Source: Sphingomonas sp. IBVSS2 (GTDB lineage Bacteria > Pseudomonadota > Alphaproteobacteria > Sphingomonadales > Sphingomonadaceae). Taken from it: a stretch of DNA of 64,000 nucleotides. The notes under the pieces are model-generated. The model saw only the letters and a program-made list of their open reading frames with translations, did no database searches and was not told the origin of the DNA. Location: assembly GCF_002127225.1 (NCBI RefSeq), contig NZ_NFUR01000008.1, forward strand, positions 1 through 64,000. Direction: 5' to 3'. Numbering within the stretch: the first letter of the stretch is position 1; each line of letters opens with the position of its first letter. Below are positions 8,788 through 16,571 of the stretch, piece by piece. The position numbers were made by a program, and so were the translations under genes.

Positions 8788-10029
8788 TTGCGACTGCTTG
8801 TTCTGGGTGCGGGCGAAGTCGGCCGGGCCTTCGCCAAGGCCGTCAGGCTGTTCCACAGCTTCTCCGAAGTCACGATCGCGGACCTGTCGGAAGAGGCAGC
8901 CGCGCGGGCGGCCTCCCTGTGCGGCGCGCGCGGCATGAAGGTCGACATCGAGGATGCGGCCGCGCTGGGCACGATATTGCGCCAGCACGACATCGTGGTG
9001 TCGACCGTCGGTCCGGCGAGCCGCTTCGCGGTGCCGCTTCTCCGACAGGTCATCGCCGCCGGTTGCCACTTCGTCGATGTGACGGACGATCCCCTGCCCA
9101 CGCTCGACATGCTGGCACTCGACGCGGCGGCCAGCGCGGCCGGCATCACCGCCATCATCGGCTGCGGCGCCAGCCCCGGCATCGCCAACCTGCTGGCGGT
9201 GCACGCGACCTCCCATCTCGATCGGATCGACCGCCTGATCACCATCTGGGGCAGCCGCGGCGACGAGAAGGAAAGCCTGGGCAATGGCGTGACCGCGGCA
9301 TTGCGGCACTGGGTCGAACAGATCAGCATGCCGATCCCGGTCTGGCGCAATGGCGGAATCGTCAGCGCGCAACCGCTCGAACGGGTCGAGGTGAACTATC
9401 CGGGAATTGGCCGGGTCTCCGCCCGTCTCGTCGGTCATCCGGAAGCGGTCACGCTGCCGCGAAAATATCCATCGCTGCAGGAATGCCTCAATGTCATGGA
9501 TTTTTCGGGCTATGTGAACGCCGCACTGGAAAGGGCCGCTCGCGGCGTCCGCATCAAGGGCCTGACGATCGACGAAGCCGCCGCCCGGCTTGCGGCCTCC
9601 CTGGACGAACAGGGTGGCCGCTTCCGGCCGAGGGATGCGGCGTCCTATATCTACCATGGCATCTCGGATGTGGTTCGAGGCAAGAAATGGCTTCCACCGC
9701 TCAGCGCGGTCGCGGAAGGCTGGCAGGGGCGAAAGCAGGTCGTCGTCGGCACGGCATTGAACGGCGTCATCCCCGGCGGGACGGGCTTCATGACCGCTCT
9801 GCCGGCGGTGATCGTGGCGGACATGATCGTCGGGAGGGCGATCAAGCGATCCGGCGTCGCAACGCCCGAGCAGCTGATCGATCCCGAAGCCTTCTTCTTC
9901 GCAATCTGGCCATTTCTCGTCGACAGCCAGGGCGCATCGCTGTCCACCGACGAGCCCGCGATAGCCGTGACGACCGCCACGACATCTCCGCCGGTCAGCC
10001 GATCCCGCATCGCCGATGCCCGAGCATGA
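8788..10029 (+). CDS. Saccharopine dehydrogenase-like NAD(P)-binding protein
   Basis: The 413-residue protein starts with a Rossmann fold (RLLVLGAGEVGRAFAKAV, a GxGxxG fingerprint). It continues as in the saccharopine dehydrogenase family: DIVVSTVGPASRFAVPLLRQ, then CHFVDVTDDP and IIGCGASPGIANLLA. The TTG at 8788 is taken as start because a strong AGGGGGCG lies 5-12 bases before it and the Rossmann strand begins at the next codons; no nearby ATG fits. Members of this family reduce or oxidise varied imines and ketones, so the substrate is unknown. It stands alone, 80 bases after the efflux operon and convergent with cutC, and shows no link to the sugar genes. Confidence 0.8.
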   Translation: MRLLVLGAGEVGRAFAKAVRLFHSFSEVTIADLSEEAAARAASLCGARGMKVDIEDAAALGTILRQHDIVVSTVGPASRFAVPLLRQVIAAGCHFVDVTDDPLPTLDMLALDAAASAAGITAIIGCGASPGIANLLAVHATSHLDRIDRLITIWGSRGDEKESLGNGVTAALRHWVEQISMPIPVWRNGGIVSAQPLERVEVNYPGIGRVSARLVGHPEAVTLPRKYPSLQECLNVMDFSGYVNAALERAARGVRIKGLTIDEAAARLAASLDEQGGRFRPRDAASYIYHGISDVVRGKKWLPPLSAVAEGWQGRKQVVVGTALNGVIPGGTGFMTALPAVIVADMIVGRAIKRSGVATPEQLIDPEAFFFAIWPFLVDSQGASLSTDEPAIAVTTATTSPPVSRSRIADARA

Positions 10030-10068
10030 TCGAAGCCGGATAGTCACGCCACGATCCGGTGACGCGTC

Positions 10069-10830
10069 CTAGCGCAGGCCGTCAAGCTCCGCGGTTCGCC
10101 TGGCGCGTTTCCATTGCGCGATCGCCTCGCGCAGCGCACGTACCCGTCCGGCATCGGTCCGGCTCCGCGGTCCGCGTGCGAAGCCGAGGGCCAAGGCATC
10201 GGGATGCGGCGCCGGCCCGGGGCAGCTCGCCGATGCATGGACTTCCCGGACGCCGGTATGCTCGAGCAGCCAGGCGACATTGTCCGAAGTCACCCCGGAT
10301 CCGGCGACGATCGACAGACGCGCGCCGCCCGCCTCGACCATCGCCGCAAGCGTCGCCGCACCGTCGATCGCACGGGGCGCACCGCCGGAGCTCAGGATCT
10401 TGTCATAGCCGAGCGCGGCGACGCGCCGCACCGCCTCGACCGGGTCCGCGACGAGATCGATCGCGCGGTGCAGCACGATCCGGATGTCGCGCGCGGCATC
10501 GCGAAAACGTGCCAGCGCGTCATAGTCGAGCCCGCCCTGCGGCCGCACAGCCCCGAGGACCACCCCGGCGATGCCGCACCACGCGCCCAGGCGGATCTCC
10601 TCCCGCATCAACGCGATCGCCGCGCCATCGAGCACGAAATCCCCGCTGACCGGCCGGATCATCATGTGCACGGGGCATCCCGTGGCGACCGCCCGCTCGA
10701 CGAGCGCCGCGGACGGCGTCAGCCCACCCAGTTCGAGGCTCGCGCAGAGTTCGAGGCGATCGGCCCCGCCCGCCACCGCGGCATCGATGCCGGACACGTC
10801 GTCGACGCAGATTTCCAGCAGCGTATTCAT
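10069..10830 (-). CDS. cutC: CutC family protein
   Basis: This 253-residue TIM-barrel protein carries the CutC signatures LEICVDDVSGIDAAVAGGADRLELCASLELGGLTPS, PVHMMIRPVSGDF and VLHRAIDL, with full family length. CutC was named for copper homeostasis in Escherichia coli, but its biochemical role is unsettled. Here it is the last gene after the N-glycan hydrolases, 43 bases below the GH29 gene. This suggests a sugar-related role, or simple hitchhiking in the operon. The family assignment is firm; the function is not. Confidence 0.9.
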   Translation of the reverse strand: MNTLLEICVDDVSGIDAAVAGGADRLELCASLELGGLTPSAALVERAVATGCPVHMMIRPVSGDFVLDGAAIALMREEIRLGAWCGIAGVVLGAVRPQGGLDYDALARFRDAARDIRIVLHRAIDLVADPVEAVRRVAALGYDKILSSGGAPRAIDGAATLAAMVEAGGARLSIVAGSGVTSDNVAWLLEHTGVREVHASASCPGPAPHPDALALGFARGPRSRTDAGRVRALREAIAQWKRARRTAELDGLR

Positions 10831-10873
10831 GGCCGGCCCCGGGGCGGAAGGGGCGCACCCGCCAACGTGACCA

Positions 10874-12787
10874 TCATCGCTTACCGAACGCTCCGATATC
10901 CGCGATCGCCAGTTCGCGGGCCGGCACCGCTACCGCCTCGAAGACGAGGCGAAGGAAGCGCGCGGACCTGACGCTCGAGAGCGCGATCCGCTGGGTCGCC
11001 AGCGCATAGGCGATGTTGGAGAATTCGCCCTCGCCTCCCGCCTCCCAGGATCGGCCATCGAGGCTCGTATCGACGCGATAACCCCTGGGCGGCGCGGCAT
11101 CGGCACTCGGCTCGCGAGCAGGCGTCAGCGTGAACCCGGCGAGCGGCTGGGCCACGCCCAGATCGATGACGACATCGACGGGACGGCCCGGCGCCGGTGC
11201 GGGAACGGTCCAGAGCGACGTCGCATCGTCGTCCAGCAGGCGCCGGGGATCGCCACCCGGACTCGCCCGGACGACCGTCCAGCGCGCGCGCGACAGGATC
11301 GACGGATCGCTCGGCGCGATCGCCGCGAGCCGCGCGGGCGCAACCTGGCGGAAAAGCGCGACTTCGCTGATCGCCGGGCAAACCGGGGCATCGAGGATGC
11401 GCAGCCGGATGCGCCGCGCCGCGATCGGCGCGGGAAGCCGGATCAGGCGCTGCGCCCCGATGCAGCTGTGGCTCGCCAGCGTCCGCCAGCGCCCCCCGAT
11501 CTCGGCATCGACCGCGAAGCTGGTCACGCGGACGCCGAGCGGCAGATATTCGCGCAGCCGGATGAGGTCGAACAGGGTGCCGGGTGCAAGATCGAGCGTG
11601 AGGCTCGGGGTCTTCACCGCATCCGGCGTCGACCAATAGCTGTTCCGGTCGCCGTCGAGCACCTTGCCGGCACCGAAGGCCGCCCCCCGCTCGTCGCTGG
11701 CATGCGCGACCGCCCCCTTGGCCAGGTCGCGCGCGAAGGTGGCGCGCATCGCGTCGCCAAAGGCGCGCAGCGACGCCAGGTCGGCAGCGGGGATCCGTCC
11801 GCTCCGGTCGGGCGGGATGTTGAGGTTGAGATTGGTCCCACGGCCGACGGACTCGTCATAGAGGCGGATCAGCCGCTCCGGATCCTTGACCTTGCCATCC
11901 TCGTCGGCGTGGTAGAACCAGCCCGGCCGTATCGAGACATCGGTCTCCGCCGGCCACCAGAGCGGCGCCCCGCGGACGCCGGAATTCCCCTCCGACTGCA
12001 CATAGGGATGATCGGGCATGGTCGGCCAGCACGGATCGCCGGCGACGCCCTTCTCATTGCCCACCCAGCGCACATCCGCGCCCAGGGGATCGAAGGTGCA
12101 GGCCATGGGCTGATGCCGGTGCACCAGCGCGACGATCGAAGGCCAGTTGTAATAAGCGGGCGCATCGATCTTCCGGGCCTCGCGAGCGCCGCCATAATAG
12201 CCGTCCCCGCCATTCGCTCCGTCGAACCAGAATTCGAAGAGCTCGCCATAGCGCGTGCACAGCTCGACCACCTGCTTGCGGAAATAGTCGATATAGGCCG
12301 GCCGGCCATATTCGGCGTGGTTCCGGTCCCAGGGCGAGAGATAGATGCCGAATTTCAGTCCCGCGCGCCGGACCGCGCCCGCAAGCTCGCCGACGATATC
12401 GCCCTTGCCGCCCTTGTACGGCGCGTTGCGGATGCAATGCTCGGTCAGCATCGTCGGCCACAGGCAGAAGCCGTCATGGTGCTTCGCCGTCAGGATCAGG
12501 CCGCGCATCCCCGCCGATTTCGCCGCCGCGGCGATCTGATCCGGATCGAATCCCGACGGATCGAACAGGCGCGGGCTCTCGTCGCCATAGCCCCATTCCT
12601 TGTCGGTGAAGGTGTTGATCGAGAAATGGACGAATCCGAACATCTCATGGGCGTGCCAGGCGAGCTGGCGCGGCGACGGCGTCGCGCCCCAGGGCGCGGG
12701 CGGCGCGACGCGGCCCCGCGCCCGGGCCGGCACCGCCGCCATCAGCAATCCCATGCCGGCGAAACCGCGGCGCGTGAGGTCGATCAT
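10874..12787 (-). CDS. GH29 alpha-L-fucosidase with C-terminal F5/8-type module
   Basis: The 637-residue enzyme hydrolyses alpha-L-fucosides in the periplasm. It opens with a twin-arginine signal (TRRGFAG), then the GH29 barrel: FVHFSINTFTDKEWGYGDE, LTAKHHDGFCLWPT (His pair) and FEFWFDGANG, where Asp189 matches the family nucleophile. The ends resemble discoidin/F5-8C beta-sandwiches (residues about 370-490 and 500-637), typical of the subfamily that cleaves alpha-1,3/1,4-fucose, although the linkage is inference. It lies 59 bases after the GH92 gene in the same direction. Free fucose would be handled by the L-fucose pathway at 37408-46228. Confidence 0.92.
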   Translation of the reverse strand: MIDLTRRGFAGMGLLMAAVPARARGRVAPPAPWGATPSPRQLAWHAHEMFGFVHFSINTFTDKEWGYGDESPRLFDPSGFDPDQIAAAAKSAGMRGLILTAKHHDGFCLWPTMLTEHCIRNAPYKGGKGDIVGELAGAVRRAGLKFGIYLSPWDRNHAEYGRPAYIDYFRKQVVELCTRYGELFEFWFDGANGGDGYYGGAREARKIDAPAYYNWPSIVALVHRHQPMACTFDPLGADVRWVGNEKGVAGDPCWPTMPDHPYVQSEGNSGVRGAPLWWPAETDVSIRPGWFYHADEDGKVKDPERLIRLYDESVGRGTNLNLNIPPDRSGRIPAADLASLRAFGDAMRATFARDLAKGAVAHASDERGAAFGAGKVLDGDRNSYWSTPDAVKTPSLTLDLAPGTLFDLIRLREYLPLGVRVTSFAVDAEIGGRWRTLASHSCIGAQRLIRLPAPIAARRIRLRILDAPVCPAISEVALFRQVAPARLAAIAPSDPSILSRARWTVVRASPGGDPRRLLDDDATSLWTVPAPAPGRPVDVVIDLGVAQPLAGFTLTPAREPSADAAPPRGYRVDTSLDGRSWEAGGEGEFSNIAYALATQRIALSSVRSARFLRLVFEAVAVPARELAIADIGAFGKR

Positions 12788-12846
12788 CTGTCAGGGCCTT
12801 TTCGAGAAGGGCGCATGCATGTGCGCGACGATGCCGGCTTCCGGGC

Positions 12847-15162
12847 TCATGCCGGGAACCGGCCGCCGGACGGCGGGCGATCCTTCGGCGCGCGCCCGAA
12901 CGCCGGATTGGGCTTCGCGCTCATCGTGAAGCGCAGCGTTCCGCCCCGGGCGAGATCGGCATGCGAGATCCAGCTCTTAGACCAGGGGCGATCGTTCCAG
13001 CTGACCGCGTGCACATAGGGCGTCGCCGCCGAGTTGCCGGGCGCCTCGATGGTCAGCGTGCGCCCCTGCGCCAGGGCAATGCTGGCGCGCGTGAAGAGCG
13101 GCGAGCCGAAGACATAGACGGCCTCGACAGGGTCCACCGGATAGAATCCCAGCGCCGAGAACACGAACCAGGCGCTCATCTGGCCGCAATCGTCATTGCC
13201 GATGATGCCCTTCGGCGCGTTCTGGTACATTTCGGTGCACAGCCGGCGAACCATTGCCTGCGTCTTCCAGGGCGCGCCCGTGAACGCATAGAGATAGGGC
13301 GCATGCTGGTCCGGCTCGTTGCCATGGGCGTATTGTCCCACCAGCCCGGCAATGTCGGGCGGCGCATTGGCCGGCAGGGTCGACGGTGCGTTGAACAGCG
13401 CATCGAGCTTCGCCTCGAAGGCGGCATCGCCCCCCATATGCGCGATCAGCCCATAGACGTCGTGCTGGTTGAGGAACGTCGCCTGCCAGCCATTCGCCTC
13501 GGTATAGTCGCGCCACCAGGGCTTGGGCATGTGCCCGAGCTGGATCGGATCATAGGGCTGCCACCAGCTGCCATCGTCGAACCGCGGGCGCGCGAAGCCG
13601 ATCCTGCCGTCGATCACGTTGCGCCAGTTCCCGGAGCGCTTGCGCAACCGCTCGGCGTCCTCCCCCGCCCCCACTGCGCGCGCCAGATGCGAGGATGCCC
13701 AATCGTCATAGGCATATTCCTGGGTCCGGCTCACGCTCTCGAACACCTTGTCGGCCGGCACATATCCCTTGGCATCGTACAGGTCGCGGCCCAGGCTGTT
13801 GTCCTTGTCGGGCGCGGAGAAGTCGAAGCTGCGACGCCGGATCGCCGGCCATGCCGCGGCATAATCGGCGGGAATGCCTTTTGCCTGTGCCTCGGCGAGA
13901 GGCACCACGCCGTGCCAGCCGATCATGGTGCCAGTCTCCTTGCCCTGGAGCGGCCAGACGAGCGGACCGAAGGGCGACTGCGCCGTCTGGCGGATCAGAT
14001 CGTCGACGAAGCTCTTGCTCCGCTCCGGCGCGACGAGCGTGAGCAGCGGCAGCTGCGCGCGATAGACGTCCCAGAGCGAATAGCTGCTATAGGCGGCGGC
14101 ATCCGTCGGCACCTGCTGGATCTTCCCGTCGAGCCCCGGATAGCGGCCATCGACGTCGGAGAGCAGCGTGGGCGCCAGCAGCGCATGATAGAAGGCGGAT
14201 GCCATCACCACGCGCTGGTCCGGCGTGCCGCCCTCGACCGCGATCCCGCCCAGCGCCGCATGCCACCGCGCCGCCGCCGCGTTCCGCACCCGATCGAAAT
14301 TCCAGTGCGTCGCGTTCGGCGCCAGGTTCGCCCGGGCCCCGGCGACGTCCACTGCCGAGATGCCGCAGCGGATCAGGATCGGCGCCGCGCCGGCATCGTC
14401 ATAGAACAGCGCCGCCTTGACGCGCTTCCCGGCGACACGCTGGGCGCCGGCCGGCTGTTCGGCATCGTCGTCGCCATAGAATGCGATGCGATCGGGCTTG
14501 CGGGAGAATTGCATGGCGAAGAAGATCCGCCGTCCCTTGGCCCAGCGGAACACCCGGCGGCCGCCGGTGAGCGTGCCGTCGGCATCGATGGCGAGATGCG
14601 CGTCGTCGACCAGCCACCCCTGGTCCGACTTGTCGCGTATCATATGCGACAGGTCGATCAGGATATGACCCGGGCCCTTGGGGAAGCTGTGGCGATGCCA
14701 GCCGGTGCGCTCGGTGACGGTGAGCTCCGCCTGCACGCCGCTCTCGAGCTTCACCCGATAATAGCCCGGCTCGGCATGCTCGGCGGAGAAGCGCTGGCGA
14801 TAGCCGGCATCCGGATCGGCGAGCGGCCCCGGCAACAGATGCAGCGGCCCCCGGGTCGGCACCACGAGCACGTCGAGCATATCGCCGATGCCGGTGCCCG
14901 ACAGATGCGTGTGGCTGAAGCCCATGATCGAGGTGTCGCTGCGATGATAGCCCGAGCAGGTATCCCAGCGCTCGACATCGGTGTCCGGCGAAAGCTGGAC
15001 CATGCCGAACGGCAGCGTGGCGCCGGGATAGGTATGCCCATCGCCGCCGGTGCCGATGAAGAGGTTGGGCGTTGCCGGCGCGATCGCCGGGACGGGCGGC
15101 AAGGCCGCGGCGACGGTCCCCAGGGCAGTGCCGGCGAAAAGCTGGCGACGCGACAGGTTCAT
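12847..15162 (-). CDS. GH92 exo-alpha-mannosidase
   Basis: This 771-residue calcium-dependent exo-mannosidase shows the GH92 landmarks. They are FIGTGGDGHTYPGATLPFGM near the N terminus, TCSGYHRSDTSIMGFSHTHL, GNEPDQHAPYLYAF and NDDCGQMSAWFVFSALGFYP. The frame stays open upstream, but ATG 15162 is the start: AAGGAA precedes it, a Tat signal (NLSRRQLFAG) follows it, and it overlaps the stop of the GH125 gene as ATGA. It would trim alpha-mannose from high-mannose or core N-glycan in the periplasm. The linkage (alpha-1,2, 1,3 or 1,4) cannot be told from sequence alone. Confidence 0.94.
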   Translation of the reverse strand: MNLSRRQLFAGTALGTVAAALPPVPAIAPATPNLFIGTGGDGHTYPGATLPFGMVQLSPDTDVERWDTCSGYHRSDTSIMGFSHTHLSGTGIGDMLDVLVVPTRGPLHLLPGPLADPDAGYRQRFSAEHAEPGYYRVKLESGVQAELTVTERTGWHRHSFPKGPGHILIDLSHMIRDKSDQGWLVDDAHLAIDADGTLTGGRRVFRWAKGRRIFFAMQFSRKPDRIAFYGDDDAEQPAGAQRVAGKRVKAALFYDDAGAAPILIRCGISAVDVAGARANLAPNATHWNFDRVRNAAAARWHAALGGIAVEGGTPDQRVVMASAFYHALLAPTLLSDVDGRYPGLDGKIQQVPTDAAAYSSYSLWDVYRAQLPLLTLVAPERSKSFVDDLIRQTAQSPFGPLVWPLQGKETGTMIGWHGVVPLAEAQAKGIPADYAAAWPAIRRRSFDFSAPDKDNSLGRDLYDAKGYVPADKVFESVSRTQEYAYDDWASSHLARAVGAGEDAERLRKRSGNWRNVIDGRIGFARPRFDDGSWWQPYDPIQLGHMPKPWWRDYTEANGWQATFLNQHDVYGLIAHMGGDAAFEAKLDALFNAPSTLPANAPPDIAGLVGQYAHGNEPDQHAPYLYAFTGAPWKTQAMVRRLCTEMYQNAPKGIIGNDDCGQMSAWFVFSALGFYPVDPVEAVYVFGSPLFTRASIALAQGRTLTIEAPGNSAATPYVHAVSWNDRPWSKSWISHADLARGGTLRFTMSAKPNPAFGRAPKDRPPSGGRFPA

Positions 15163-16571
15163 AGCGGTTCCTTCAATATCTGCGGGCGCACGTCCGCCAG
15201 ATGAACGATCAGCTCGCCGAAAAGGCCGTTGGCCCAGGCGAACCATTTGCGAGTGAAGATCGAGGGATCGTCCTTGTCGAAGGCTTCGTGCACGAAGCCG
15301 GTATCGGCATCGGTGTCGCGAAGCGTCTTCAGGCATCGCCGGATCGTCGCATCGTCGCGCGCGCTCAGCGCGCGGACGATCAGCGACATCGGCCAGACCT
15401 GGCCGCTTCCGACATGCGGCCCGCCAATGCCTTCGGCGGCGCGCCCCTTGAAGAACCAGGGATTGGCCTCGCTCCATGCCGCATCCGCCGTCCTGCGCCA
15501 CAATGCGTCATTCGGCTTCGCGCAGCCCAGATAGGCCAGGCCCGAAAGCGACGGGACATTGGCATCGTCCAGGAAGACCGCATTGCCATAGCCATCGACT
15601 TCATAGGCCCAGACGCGCCGGCCGTCGGGCAGGCGCATGGTGCCATGCGCGCGCAAGGCGGCGGACACTTCCGCGGCGAGCGCCAGGGCTTCGGCCGCGA
15701 GCACGGGATCGGGACGCGCTTCGGAGCACAGCTCCGCCAGCTCGCGCAGCGCGGTAACTGCGAACAGGTTGGACGGGATCAGGAAGGAATAGAGGCAGGC
15801 ATCGTCCGACGGACGGAAGCCGGAGTGGATCAGCCCGATCGGCCGCGTGGGATTGCCGGTGCTCCACAGCAAGGTCTCGGTCGGCTGCGGCGCATTGCGG
15901 CGAAAGCGATAGGGCCCCGGGCCCGTCTTGCGCTGCTGCTCGCGAAAGGTCCGCAATATCGCGCGCATCGCCTGGGCCCAGGTCGCATCGAAGGGGCGGG
16001 TATCGCCGGTCGCGCGCCAATATTGATGGCCCAGGCGAATGACGTAGCAGAGCGAATCCACTTCCCATTTCCGCTCCGCGACGCCCGGCTTCATCTCGGT
16101 ATCGTCGTTGACGGCCCAGGAAAGGCTCGTCCTTGCCAGCGGATCCTCCATGAAAGCATTGGCATAGGGATCGATCAGCACCGAACGGGCATGGCGCGCG
16201 ATCAGGCCGCGCAGCAGCATGGCGAGCCGGGCATCCTCCCTGGCCAGGTGGAGATAGGGTTTCATCTGCGCCGAGGAATCGCGCAGCCAGAGGCAGGGGA
16301 TGTCCCCGGTCACCACGAAGCTGTCCTGCTCGCCGGCACGCAGGACAGTGGTGTCGAGCGTATTGGGCCAGGCGTTGGCGAACATCCAGGCGAGCTTGGG
16401 ATCACCGATCCGGGCCGACACGCGCGCTATTTCACGTTCCACCGCCGGGCTCGTGAAGCGACGCTCGCCTATGGGAGGGCGTTGCGAGGCGAAGGACGGG
16501 GTCATGGCCCATGCCGGGCGCGGCGCGGCGAACGCCAACCCCGCGGCGAGCATGCTGCGCCTGTCCATCAT
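15159..16571 (-). CDS. GH125 exo-alpha-1,6-mannosidase
   Basis: This is a 470-residue (alpha/alpha)6-barrel enzyme with GH125 motifs. They include NTLDTTVLRAGEQDSFVVTGDIPCLWLRDSSAQM, DPYANAF, SGFRPSDDACLYSFLIPSN and GGPHVGSGQVWPMSLIVRAL. The first of two ATGs is used; it overlaps the GH3 stop as ATGA and leads into a twin-arginine signal (DRRSMLAAG). GH125 enzymes release non-reducing alpha-1,6-mannose, the branch present in the N-glycan core. Between GH3 and GH92 in the same operon, it would act after outer mannose trimming and before the beta-mannosidase. Confidence 0.94.
   Translation of the reverse strand: MMDRRSMLAAGLAFAAPRPAWAMTPSFASQRPPIGERRFTSPAVEREIARVSARIGDPKLAWMFANAWPNTLDTTVLRAGEQDSFVVTGDIPCLWLRDSSAQMKPYLHLAREDARLAMLLRGLIARHARSVLIDPYANAFMEDPLARTSLSWAVNDDTEMKPGVAERKWEVDSLCYVIRLGHQYWRATGDTRPFDATWAQAMRAILRTFREQQRKTGPGPYRFRRNAPQPTETLLWSTGNPTRPIGLIHSGFRPSDDACLYSFLIPSNLFAVTALRELAELCSEARPDPVLAAEALALAAEVSAALRAHGTMRLPDGRRVWAYEVDGYGNAVFLDDANVPSLSGLAYLGCAKPNDALWRRTADAAWSEANPWFFKGRAAEGIGGPHVGSGQVWPMSLIVRALSARDDATIRRCLKTLRDTDADTGFVHEAFDKDDPSIFTRKWFAWANGLFGELIVHLADVRPQILKEPL

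Noticed and set aside
10036..10059. Short hairpin CCGGAT-N12-ATCCGG between the convergent saccharopine dehydrogenase-like and cutC genes.
   Set aside because: Stem of only six pairs with no T tract; could be chance in GC-rich DNA.
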